Below are positions 24,511-32,337 of a DNA stretch of 64,000 bases, piece by piece. Positions within the stretch are counted from its first letter, which is position 1. The number at the start of each line of letters is the position of its first letter. The position numbers and the translations under genes are program-made. Below the pieces are notes generated by a model. The model made no database searches and had not been told where the DNA came from. It saw only the letters and a program-made list of their open reading frames with translations. Source of the DNA: a bacterium (GTDB taxonomy: Bacteria; Myxococcota_A; UBA9160; UBA4427); NCBI GenBank assembly GCA_024742285.1, contig JANSYR010000010.1, positions 62,001-126,000 on the forward strand, read 5' to 3'.

Positions 24511-25557
24511 CTAGGCAAAGGCGGTCGGGGATGCGGCCGCCGCCGCGAGGTTCTCCTCGAGATGGGCGAAGCTCTGCATGTCGGCGTTCACCGCGTCGAG
24601 GCCGTGGGCCAGGACGTAGGCGTAGCTCCGCTGGAAGGGCGAGAGGCCGCTCGCGAGGACGGCGTCGTCGTAGTGCTCGTCGAAGGCGGTCGGCTTGCCC
24701 CAGCCGAGGAACTTCCGCCCGGCGAGGTAGCGGCCGGCCTTCATGCCGACGAGGGCGATGCCGGACGCGCGGACCCGATCGAGGAAGGGGCGCAGGTCCT
24801 TCATGGTCGCGCTGCCCGGCAGGATGTTCTTGTCCGCCCAGTCGTACCAGCCGGCGGGCGTGATCGCGATCTGCGCCAGATGGAAGGCGCCGGTCTCCAT
24901 CGCGGCTTCGAGCACGCGTTGGGCGTTCTGGTGGGTGCTGAGCCCCCAGTACTTCACCTTGCCCGCGTCGCGGGCGGCTTCGAAGGCGCTACGCATCTCG
25001 TCGCTCTTCACGATGTCCGGGTTGTGGGCCGCCATCACGTAGTACGCGTCGACGTGGTCGACGCCGAGCTCGCGCAGGCTCTGGTCCATCAGCCCGCGCC
25101 AGGTCGCCGCCCCTTCGCGCGCCTGGGACGTCGTGATCGCGTCGTTCGGCCCCACGTCGATGTAGGTCATCGCCTTCGAGATCAGGAAGATCTCGTCGCG
25201 CTTCGCCTTGTGGCGGGCGAGGAAGGGGGCGAGGTTCACCTCGGCGTCGGCGTAGTAGCGGCGGGTGCCGTTGTCGAAGACGTTGATCCCCGACTCGAGC
25301 GCGGCCTCGAGGAGGTCGTCGCGGCGGCGCCGGGAGAGGGCGGCGCCGCATCCGAAGACGAGCCGGCTGCCCGTGAAGCCGGTCCGTCCGAGTGGGCGAT
25401 GGCCCGGGTGGGCCAGCGGGGTGTCGTTTCCCGCGGCCTTCTTCGCGAGGTGGACCGCCGCGCCGGCGTCTCCGGTCTTCAGCAGCGTCTGGCCGGCGAG
25501 TCCCATCGCCGCGAGGCCGGTCAGGAAGGTTCGTCGGGTCGATCGCGCATCGCTCAT
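24511..25557 (-). CDS. Tat-exported aldo/keto reductase
   Basis: A 348-residue protein with a twin-arginine signal (STRRTFLTGLAAMGLAGQ) and the AKR barrel. The catalytic tetrad is visible: Asp and Tyr in VFDNGTRRYY, Lys in LISKAMT and His in YVMAAHNPD. Aldo/keto reductases are usually cytoplasmic NADPH enzymes, so a folded, cofactor-loaded export via Tat is notable. Members of this exported group are often annotated as oxidoreductases of unknown substrate. ATG 25557 is chosen because CCGGAGGA precedes it and the signal starts there. It is convergent with the Ddn-like gene and divergent from the decarboxylase operon. Confidence 0.88.
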   Translation of the reverse strand: MSDARSTRRTFLTGLAAMGLAGQTLLKTGDAGAAVHLAKKAAGNDTPLAHPGHRPLGRTGFTGSRLVFGCGAALSRRRRDDLLEAALESGINVFDNGTRRYYADAEVNLAPFLARHKAKRDEIFLISKAMTYIDVGPNDAITTSQAREGAATWRGLMDQSLRELGVDHVDAYYVMAAHNPDIVKSDEMRSAFEAARDAGKVKYWGLSTHQNAQRVLEAAMETGAFHLAQIAITPAGWYDWADKNILPGSATMKDLRPFLDRVRASGIALVGMKAGRYLAGRKFLGWGKPTAFDEHYDDAVLASGLSPFQRSYAYVLAHGLDAVNADMQSFAHLEENLAAAAASPTAFA

Positions 25558-25650
25558 CGTGGGTCCTCCGGACCGGATCGGGGCCTCGCACGACACTTTC
25601 GTGCGTTCGCGGGGCGAGCTCCGGCTCGGAATAGTCTACACTGACGGCGT

Positions 25651-25666
25651 CCTCCGTTTGCGGAGG
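25651..25666 (+). other. Short perfect hairpin in the leader of the decarboxylase operon
   Basis: CCTCCG and CGGAGG form a 6-bp stem around TTTG, about 140 bp upstream of the gamma-subunit start in the divergent intergenic region. It may be an operator half-site pair or a leader stem; no further evidence. Confidence 0.3.
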
Positions 25667-25803
25667 AAAGGGATTGTTCGTCCTGACGTCCCGATCACCC
25701 CCCAACGAAGCAGGGTCGATCGATTCGCTGGCCGGAACGGCGAGGTCGATCCAGCGCGCGATCTCCGGATCGGCGCGTTCTCGAGTTGTGGAGGGGATGT
25801 CGC

Positions 25804-26031
25804 ATGCTCGCCGATGGCATCCGACTGATGGCGATCGGAATGGTCACCGTCTTCGGCTTCCTGACGGTTCTCGTCGCCTTGATGGCCGCCCAGGCCGCCT
25901 TTTTCCGGGCGTTCTCGGGCCGCTTCGCGGACGAGGCGTCCGGGGAAGCGCCGCCGGCGGACGACGACGAAGTCGCGCTGGCGATCGCGATCGCGCACGC
26001 GCGGCGACTCGGCCGGGGAGCGTCGGCGTGA
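25804..26031 (+). CDS. Oxaloacetate decarboxylase gamma-type subunit
   Basis: A 75-residue single-pass membrane protein: one hydrophobic helix (LMAIGMVTVFGFLTVLVALM) followed by a short acidic and then basic cytoplasmic tail. This is the size and shape of OadG, which assembles the alpha and beta subunits of sodium-pumping decarboxylases. The terminal zinc-binding His-rich tail of classical OadG is not obvious. ATG 25804 follows GGAGGGG. The stop overlaps the GTG of the alpha-subunit gene as GTGA, so the three genes form a coupled operon. Confidence 0.85.
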   Translation: MLADGIRLMAIGMVTVFGFLTVLVALMAAQAAFFRAFSGRFADEASGEAPPADDDEVALAIAIAHARRLGRGASA

Positions 26032-27836
26032 GCCAGAAGAAGCTGATCAACGTCATGAACACCGCTTTCCGGGACGGCTTCCAGTCCGTGTACGGCGCGC
26101 GGGTCAAGACGGCGGATTTCCTGCCTGCGCTGGAAGCCTCGGTCGAAGCGGGCTTCACGCATTTCGAGGCGGGGGGCGGGGCGCGGTACCAGTCGCTCTA
26201 CCTCTACTGCCAGGAAGACGCGTTCGACATGATGGACGCGTTCCGGGCGACGGCCGGTCCCGACGCCAATCTGCAGACCCTCGCCCGCGGCGTCTCGGTC
26301 GTGAGCCTCGACTCCCAGAGCTCGGACATCATCGATCTCCACGCGCGCATGTTCGAGAAGCACGGGATGACGACGATCCGGAACTTCGATGCGCTGAACG
26401 ACGTGCGAAATTTGTCGTACTCCGGGCGTTGCATCACGGAGGCCGGACTCAGGCACGAAGTCGTGATCGCGCTGATGGAGCTGCCGCCAGGGTGCTCCGG
26501 CGCGCACACGCCCGAGTTCTACATGGAGACCCTCGAGGCAATCCTCGACGACGGCGTCCCCTTCGACTCGGTCTGCTTCAAGGACGCCTCGGGCACGGCC
26601 GTGCCGTCGAAGGTCTACGACACGATCAAGCTCGCCCGGCAGCGCCTCGGGGACGACGTCCACATCCGGCTCCACACCCACGAGACGGCGGGCGTCTCCG
26701 TCAGCGCGTACATCGCGGCCCTCGATGCCGGCGCCGACGGCATCGATCTGGCGCTCGCGCCGGTCTCCGGCGGCACGTCCCAGCCCGACTTCATCGTGAT
26801 GTGGCACGCGCTTCGCGGGACCGACTACGTGCTCGGGAACGACGAGGACGAGATCGACGTCGACCGGGTTCGCGAGGCGGAGGCGGTCTTCAAGGACAGC
26901 ATGAAGGACTACTTCGTGCCGCCGGAGGCGACCGCGGTCGAGCCGTTGATCCCGTATGCACCGATGCCGGGCGGCGCCCTCACGGCGAACACCCAGATGA
27001 TGCGGGACGCAGGCACCCTTCATCAGTTTCCGCAGGTGATCCAGGCGATGACGGAAGCCGTCAAGAAGGGCGGCTTCGGGACGTCGGTCACGCCGGTCTC
27101 CCAGTTCTACTTCCAGCAGGCCTACAACAACGTCGTCCTCGGGCCCTGGGCGCGGATCGCCGAGGGGTACGGCAAGATGGTCCTCGGCTACTTCGGGAAG
27201 ACCCCGGTCCCGCCGGATCCGGACGTGGTCGAGCTGGCGAGCGAACAGCTCGGCCTCGAGCCGACGACCCGCGATCCGCGCGAGATCAACGACGAGGATC
27301 CCACGAAGGGCATCCCGGCGGCGCGCGCGGCGCTCGAAGAACGCGGGCTCGACATCACCGACGAATCGATCTTCATCGCCTCTGCGCTCGGCGACAAGGG
27401 CCTCGCGTTCCTCGAAGGGGAGCGACCCGACGGCGTGCGGAAGGTCCAGCCCGAGGCGGCCGAAGCTTCGGGCGAAGCCCCGACCGCCTACGCCGTCGAC
27501 ATCGGAGGCCGGCGCTACGACGTCGCGTTCGAGAACGGCCACGCCACCGTGAACGGTCGGGTCGTGCACTACGCGATCGCGGATGCTTCGTCGACGCAAC
27601 CCGGGAAGGCGGGCGGCGCGGCGGGCAGCGTCATCGCGGCCGAGCTCGCGGGACAGGTCCTGCGCCTCGTCGCCGACGAGGGCGAAGAGGTCGCGGAGGG
27701 AGAGGTCCTGATCGTCCTCGAGGCCCTCAAGATGGAGATCGAAGTCAAGGCGCCGCGGGCAGGCCGCGTGGCGCGGATGCTCGTCGAGAAGGATCAGACC
27801 GTGGCCGTCGGTGACGGACTCGTGGAGCTCGCCTGA
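26028..27836 (+). CDS. oadA: Biotin-dependent carboxyltransferase / oxaloacetate decarboxylase alpha-type subunit
   Basis: A 602-residue protein starting at GTG 26028. The N-terminal carboxyltransferase (HMGL-like) domain carries FRDGFQS, the Lys of FKDASGTAV and the metal-binding HTHETAG. The metal-ligand Asp that normally precedes the RD pair is Asn (MNTAFRDG), possibly a subfamily trait. The PYC_OADA conserved middle follows, then a biotinyl domain with EALKMEIEV (biotin Lys about 568). It transfers CO2 from oxaloacetate or a similar beta-keto acid to biotin, and OadB then decarboxylates it while pumping Na+. No biotin carboxylase is present, which supports a decarboxylase rather than an ATP-driven carboxylase. 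Confidence 0.88.
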   Translation: MSQKKLINVMNTAFRDGFQSVYGARVKTADFLPALEASVEAGFTHFEAGGGARYQSLYLYCQEDAFDMMDAFRATAGPDANLQTLARGVSVVSLDSQSSDIIDLHARMFEKHGMTTIRNFDALNDVRNLSYSGRCITEAGLRHEVVIALMELPPGCSGAHTPEFYMETLEAILDDGVPFDSVCFKDASGTAVPSKVYDTIKLARQRLGDDVHIRLHTHETAGVSVSAYIAALDAGADGIDLALAPVSGGTSQPDFIVMWHALRGTDYVLGNDEDEIDVDRVREAEAVFKDSMKDYFVPPEATAVEPLIPYAPMPGGALTANTQMMRDAGTLHQFPQVIQAMTEAVKKGGFGTSVTPVSQFYFQQAYNNVVLGPWARIAEGYGKMVLGYFGKTPVPPDPDVVELASEQLGLEPTTRDPREINDEDPTKGIPAARAALEERGLDITDESIFIASALGDKGLAFLEGERPDGVRKVQPEAAEASGEAPTAYAVDIGGRRYDVAFENGHATVNGRVVHYAIADASSTQPGKAGGAAGSVIAAELAGQVLRLVADEGEEVAEGEVLIVLEALKMEIEVKAPRAGRVARMLVEKDQTVAVGDGLVELA

Positions 27837-28972
27837 TGGAGACCTTTGCCGAGGTCTGGGCCGCGACCGGGATCGCGAACTCCGCCGGGTTCGGTCAGCT
27901 CGTGATGTTCCCCGTCTGTCTGGTCCTGCTCTATCTCGGGATCCGACGGGGCTTCGAACCCCTGCTCCTCGTCCCGATCGGTTTCGGGGGCCTGCTCGCC
28001 AACGTCCCCGTCGCCGACATCGCCGGGCCGGAGGGCTTCCTCGGGATCATCTACGCGAATGGCATCGCGAACGGGCTCTTCCCGCTCCTCATCTTCATGG
28101 GCGTCGGGGCCCTGACCGACTTCGGACCGCTCCTCGCCCGTCCGAGGACCGCGCTCCTCGGCGCGGCCGCCCAGTTCGGGATCTTCTCGACCGTGCTCGG
28201 CGCGATCGCGCTCTCGAGCTTCGTCGACGGCATCGACTTCGATCTCGGCGACGCGGCGGCGATCGGCATCATCGGTGGCGCCGACGGGCCGACTGCCATC
28301 TTCCTCGCCGGCCGCCTCGCCCCGGATCTCCTGGGTGCGATCGCGATCGCCGCCTACTCCTACATGGCTCTGGTCCCGATCATCCAGCCGCCGATCATGC
28401 GCCTGCTCACGACCGAGGAAGAGCGACGAATCGGCATGGCCCAGCTCCGCCCGGTTCGGAAGGCGGAGCGGATCGTGTTCCCGATCACCGTCGTGATCCT
28501 GTGCGCGTTGCTGATCCCGGACGCGACGCCCCTGGTCGGCGCGCTCATGTTCGGCAATCTGTTGAACGAATGTGGCGCCGTCGATCGACTCGCCGGCGCG
28601 GCCAAGAACGAGCTGATCAACATCGTGACGATCCTGCTCGGCCTGGCCGTCGGTTCGAAGCTCGCGGCGGACAAGTTCCTGACCGCGGAGACGCTCGGGA
28701 TCCTCGCCCTCGGGTTGATCGCGTTCGCGATCGGGACGGCGTCGGGCGTCTTGCTGGCCAAGCTGATGAACGCCCTGTCGCGGGATCCGATCAATCCGCT
28801 GATCGGGGCGGCTGGCGTCTCGGCGGTTCCGATGGCGGCCCGCGTCGTCAGCCGGGTCGGTCAGGAAGCGAATCCGCACAACGTGCTGCTCATGCACGCG
28901 ATGGGGCCGAACGTCGCCGGCGTGCTCGGATCCGCCGTCGCGGCCGGGGTGCTCCTCGCGTTGACGAAGTAG
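27836..28972 (+). CDS. oadB: Sodium-translocating decarboxylase beta subunit
   Basis: A 378-residue polytopic membrane protein with about nine to eleven hydrophobic segments. It has the beta-subunit signature [20 protein letters not shown], whose Asp is a known Na+ site, and the second conserved loop [20 protein letters not shown]. The C-terminal [12 protein letters not shown]...[17 protein letters not shown] repeat motif is also typical. The ATG overlaps the alpha-subunit stop by one base (TGATG). It couples decarboxylation of carboxybiotin to Na+ export. A convergent SleB gene follows about 30 bp after the stop. Confidence 0.95.
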   Translation: METFAEVWAATGIANSAGFGQLVMFPVCLVLLYLGIRRGFEPLLLVPIGFGGLLANVPVADIAGPEGFLGIIYANGIANGLFPLLIFMGVGALTDFGPLLARPRTALLGAAAQFGIFSTVLGAIALSSFVDGIDFDLGDAAAIGIIGGADGPTAIFLAGRLAPDLLGAIAIAAYSYMALVPIIQPPIMRLLTTEEERRIGMAQLRPVRKAERIVFPITVVILCALLIPDATPLVGALMFGNLLNECGAVDRLAGAAKNELINIVTILLGLAVGSKLAADKFLTAETLGILALGLIAFAIGTASGVLLAKLMNALSRDPINPLIGAAGVSAVPMAARVVSRVGQEANPHNVLLMHAMGPNVAGVLGSAVAAGVLLALTK

Positions 28973-29002
28973 GGCACGCGACGGAGACGGCTCGGGTCGA
29001 GT

Positions 29003-29479
29003 CTACCGGTAGAACGCGTGGTTCCCGATCACGCGCGTCTTCTCCCGAGGCCGCTTCCAGGGCACCTCGATCCAGGTCGCGTGGTAGAAGAGCGCGCCGC
29101 CGGTGGTGTCTTCCAGGCGGTCGGCGAGGAGCTGATAGGCGAGGGCGCCCGCGGAGCGCCAGGCGCGGCGATGGGTCGGGATGTCGCTGCGACCGTCGCA
29201 GTACCAGGAGAACTGGCAGCCGCGACCTTCGCCGCCCTGACGGACGACGCCGCAGACGCTCGCGGGAAAGCGCGCATCGTCTCGCCGGTTGAGGATCACG
29301 TGCCCGACCGCGCGCATGCCTTCTCGACCTTCGGCTCGCGCTTCGAAGTACATCGCGAGGGCGAGACACTCGGCCTGGCGCGCATCGATCGGGACGAGCT
29401 CGGCGCGAGCCGGCGCGGCGGGCGTGAGCCAGCCGAGCGCCGAGAGGGCGACGAGGAGCCTTCGGATCCGGAAGCGCAT
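29003..29479 (-). CDS. Cell wall hydrolase, SleB family
   Basis: A 158-residue exported protein with a Sec signal (RIRRLLVALSALGWLTPAAPARA). The SleB-type lytic transglycosylase domain has the catalytic Glu at about 46 in LALAMYFEARAEG, then VGHVILNRRDD, FPASVCGVVRQ and CQFSWYCDG. It would cleave peptidoglycan between MurNAc and GlcNAc. Sporulation is not implied: such proteins are widespread in Gram-negative bacteria. It is downstream of the DoxX-like gene on the same strand with a 10-bp gap. Confidence 0.9.
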   Translation of the reverse strand: MRFRIRRLLVALSALGWLTPAAPARAELVPIDARQAECLALAMYFEARAEGREGMRAVGHVILNRRDDARFPASVCGVVRQGGEGRGCQFSWYCDGRSDIPTHRRAWRSAGALAYQLLADRLEDTTGGALFYHATWIEVPWKRPREKTRVIGNHAFYR

Positions 29480-29489
29480 CGGCGAAACG

Positions 29490-29891
29490 CTACTCCGGAT
29501 CCGGCTGCGTGAACCACCACGCCCAGAGGATGAAGAGTCCCTGGAAGGGCATGCGAATCCAGTTCGCGATCGGGTTGCCGGTACCCGGGCCCTCGGGCCC
29601 GATGTTCTCGATCAGCATGTTCACGTTCGCGGGGAAGACCGCGATCGCGAGGGCGATCGCGCCCCAGGCGGCGAGTACGCGCGTTCTGGGCTCGAGGAGG
29701 TAGACCCCGATCACGATCTCGAAGAGGCCGGAGATCACGTTCAGCCATTCCGGATTCGGGAGCTTCGCCGGCACGATCGCCACGAAGAAGTCGGGCACCA
29801 GCAGGTGCATGAACCCGGCCGTACAGAGCTGGAGCGACAAGAGGTAGAGAAGCGGACGTCTGAAGCGGTGCACGGCGAGAGCATTTCCCAT
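29490..29891 (-). CDS. DoxX-like membrane protein
   Basis: A roughly 133-residue integral membrane protein with four hydrophobic helices (LLYLLSLQLCTAGFMHLLV, NVISGLFEIVIGVYLL, VLAAWGAIALAIAVF, FQGLFILWAWW). The segment VPDFFVAIVPAKLPNPEWLN and FPANVNMLIEN match the DoxX/DUF4345-like pattern common in redox and thiosulfate-associated proteins. Start is uncertain: ATG 29891 gives a plausible N terminus, and a GTG at 29927 would add 12 residues. Function unknown. Confidence 0.7.
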   Translation of the reverse strand: MGNALAVHRFRRPLLYLLSLQLCTAGFMHLLVPDFFVAIVPAKLPNPEWLNVISGLFEIVIGVYLLEPRTRVLAAWGAIALAIAVFPANVNMLIENIGPEGPGTGNPIANWIRMPFQGLFILWAWWFTQPDPE

Positions 29892-29986
29892 TTCGACGGT
29901 CGCGTCGATGGCGCCGCTTCCCCGCACTGGCCACGGAACCGCAGGCGCTCGAGCGTCGTCGCAGAGGGAGGTTCGAGGAAGCGCCC

Positions 29987-30604
29987 ATGCCCGAAGACGA
30001 TCCCGATCGACCCGACCCCCGTCTCCGCATCTCCCGCCCTTGCCCGGTCGATTGGGCCGCGGAAGGACGCGATCCCGGCGGATCCTTCTGTGGTCACTGT
30101 CGGAAGACGGTGCACGACGTCGAGGCGATGAGCGGCGCGGAGGTGGAGACCCTGCTCGACTCCGCGGAGGAGGTCTGCGTCCGTCTGGCGCGCCTCCCGG
30201 ACGGGACGATCCTCGCGCGTGATCACCCCCTTGCGCGACGCTCGGCGGCGGTGGCGGGCGCGGCGCTGGCCGCCTCCGCGCTCGCCTGCTCCGATGCGGA
30301 GATCGGGAGCGACGCCTTCGTGGCGAGCTTCGAGCCGCGGCCCGTTCCGCACGTCGTCCCGGCCGAGCGGGTCGCCGTGTCGGACGCCCGCGTCACGCTG
30401 GGCGCGGTGGTCGTGTCCAGCGTCGGCGAAATCACGCTCGATCCCGCTGCCGCCGATCCCCCGGCCGTCCCCGCCCTCGACCTCTCGCCGACGATCCCGG
30501 CCGAGGGCTGGGACTCGACGTCGTCGGTCGAGTTCGGTGCCTTCGGCGAAGAGGACCTCGGCGCTTCCCCCGATCCCGAGCCCGAGGGCTGCGAGGACGA
30601 CTGA
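29987..30604 (+). CDS. Single-pass membrane protein with N-terminal Cys-rich mini-domain
   Basis: A 205-residue protein. Residues about 12-70 match a short Cys-rich module best known from Bacteroidota secreted proteins: RISRPCPVDWAA, then GGSFCGHCRKTVHDVEAMS, then EEVCVRL. It has four Cys at conserved spacing. A hydrophobic helix follows (SAAVAGAALAASALAC), and the rest is a Pro-, Asp- and Glu-rich tail without recognisable fold. The order (Cys module before the helix) suggests a cytoplasmic or membrane-proximal metal site and an exported tail. Function unknown. It is divergent from the DoxX-like gene. Confidence 0.72.
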   Translation: MPEDDPDRPDPRLRISRPCPVDWAAEGRDPGGSFCGHCRKTVHDVEAMSGAEVETLLDSAEEVCVRLARLPDGTILARDHPLARRSAAVAGAALAASALACSDAEIGSDAFVASFEPRPVPHVVPAERVAVSDARVTLGAVVVSSVGEITLDPAAADPPAVPALDLSPTIPAEGWDSTSSVEFGAFGEEDLGASPDPEPEGCEDD

Positions 30605-30639
30605 TCGCGCCGCGCCGCGCCGACTCGCCGGGCGGGCGA

Positions 30640-32136
30640 CTAGACCCGCGACTCGCGACCCGCCCAGTAGCGCGCGCGGATCGTCCGCCGCGCGAGCTTG
30701 CCGGTCTCCGTCCGCGGAAGCGCGGCGTCGAAGTCGACGGCGCGGGGCACCTGGTAGCCGGAGAGATGCGCGCGGCAGTGGTCGAGGATCGCCGCGACGG
30801 CGTCCTCGTCTTCGGTAAGGCCGTCGACGAGCTGGACGACGGCGCGGACCTCTTCGCCCCACTCTTCGTTGGGCGCCCCGACGACGCAGCAGTCGGCGAT
30901 CTCCGGCCGCTCGAGGAGCACGCTCTCGATCTGGGCGGGGTAGATGTTCACGCCGCCGGAGATGATCACGTCGGCGCGGCGGTCGCAGAGGAAGAGGTAG
31001 CCGTCCTCGTCGACGAAGCCGATGTCGCCCATCGTGAACCAGCCGGGCTTCACGCGTCCTTCCGCGGTCTTCTCGGCGTCGTCCTTGTACTCGAAGGGCG
31101 ACTCGTCGAGGGCGAAGGCGACGGTTCCCTCGACGTTCGCCGCGACCGCCTCGCCGGCTTCGTCGAGGATCGCCATCTCGACGTCGGGTCGTGGCTTGCC
31201 GACGGAGCCCGGCTTCGTGAGCCACTCCTCGGGACCGATCATCGCGCCGCCACCTTCCGTGCCCCCGTAGAACTCGTAGAGGACGGGCCCCCACCACTCG
31301 ATCATCGCGCGCTTCACCGGCACGGAGACCGGCGCCGACCCGTGGCAGACGAGGCGGAGGGAAGACACGTCGTAGCGTCGGCGGATCTCTTCGGGCAGGC
31401 GGAGCAGGCGCACGAAGTGGGTCGGGACGAGGAACGTCGACGTCGCGCGCGTCTCTTCGACGGTCGCGAGGAACGCCTCGGGGTCGAACTTCTCCATCAG
31501 GACCACGTCCGCGCCGAGGACCAGGGCGCCGTCGCAGTAGGTGTTCGGTCCGGCGTGATAGAGCGGCGCCGCGACGAGATGGACGCCGTCCTTGGCGCCT
31601 ACCGGAAGGAAGGCCTGCATCATCGCGGCGCCCGCGGCGGCGGTCAGCGTCGGCGGTGGCCCGTCGCTCGCGCTCGCCCGCAGGACACCCTTGGGTCGAC
31701 CCGTGGTGCCGGACGTGTAGAGCATGTTCTCGCCGGCGAGGGGATGTTCGTAGGCGTCCCCCGACAAGGCCGCCACGTCGGACCAGGGACGGAAGCCCGG
31801 GATCGTGCCGCCGATCGCGAAGCGACGGCTCGGATCGATCCGCTCGGCGGCGTCGCCGACGAGGTCGCCGTAGCGCGCGTCGACGACGAAGGCGTCGGCC
31901 TCGCAGTTGCCGACCACGTAGTCGACGTCGTCGGCCTGCCAGCGTCCAGAGAGTGGCGTGTAGCGACGTCCGGACCAGGTCGTCCCGCGGTAGGTGAAGA
32001 GCGTCTCCGGCGTATTCGCCGAGAGACAGGCGACGGCGCCTCGGGTGGGGACCCCCGCGGCGTCGAGCGCGCGGGAGAAGCGGGCGGCGCCGGCGAGGGC
32101 AGAGGCATTGCGAACGGTGTGGATCGGGGTGGGCAC
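30640..32136 (-). CDS. Acyl-CoA synthetase (AMP-binding family)
   Basis: A 498-residue adenylate-forming enzyme starting at GTG 32136. The P-loop is NMLYTSGTTGRPKGVLRAS, A5 is LYEFYGGTEGGG, the hinge region is WFTMGDIGFVDEDGYLFL, and the C-terminal Lys is in LPRTETGKLARRTIR. It is slightly shorter than the synthetase at 14227 because the N terminus begins closer to the P-loop. It activates a carboxylic acid to its CoA ester; specificity unknown. It is divergent from the caspase-like lipoprotein gene. Confidence 0.92.
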   Translation of the reverse strand: MPTPIHTVRNASALAGAARFSRALDAAGVPTRGAVACLSANTPETLFTYRGTTWSGRRYTPLSGRWQADDVDYVVGNCEADAFVVDARYGDLVGDAAERIDPSRRFAIGGTIPGFRPWSDVAALSGDAYEHPLAGENMLYTSGTTGRPKGVLRASASDGPPPTLTAAAGAAMMQAFLPVGAKDGVHLVAAPLYHAGPNTYCDGALVLGADVVLMEKFDPEAFLATVEETRATSTFLVPTHFVRLLRLPEEIRRRYDVSSLRLVCHGSAPVSVPVKRAMIEWWGPVLYEFYGGTEGGGAMIGPEEWLTKPGSVGKPRPDVEMAILDEAGEAVAANVEGTVAFALDESPFEYKDDAEKTAEGRVKPGWFTMGDIGFVDEDGYLFLCDRRADVIISGGVNIYPAQIESVLLERPEIADCCVVGAPNEEWGEEVRAVVQLVDGLTEDEDAVAAILDHCRAHLSGYQVPRAVDFDAALPRTETGKLARRTIRARYWAGRESRV

Positions 32137-32337
32137 GCGGCGATCATACGGACCCGGGGCGTGCCTCGCCGGCCCTGCGGAGCGCGATCCCGGCGAGGGC
32201 TCTACCTTTTTCGGTGGAACCGGTCGCGCGCTGCGTGGCCCTCTTCGAGCGGGAACACGGCCGCTCCCTGCGTGCGCGGCGGTGGGTGCGCCCGATCCCT
32301 GTGAAGAACCCCGATGAACGGCCCGAGGTCGCTCCGA

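Noticed and set aside
25621-25800. Promoter in the divergent region before the decarboxylase operon
   Set aside because: TACACT around 25637 resembles a -10 box but no -35 element at proper spacing was found.
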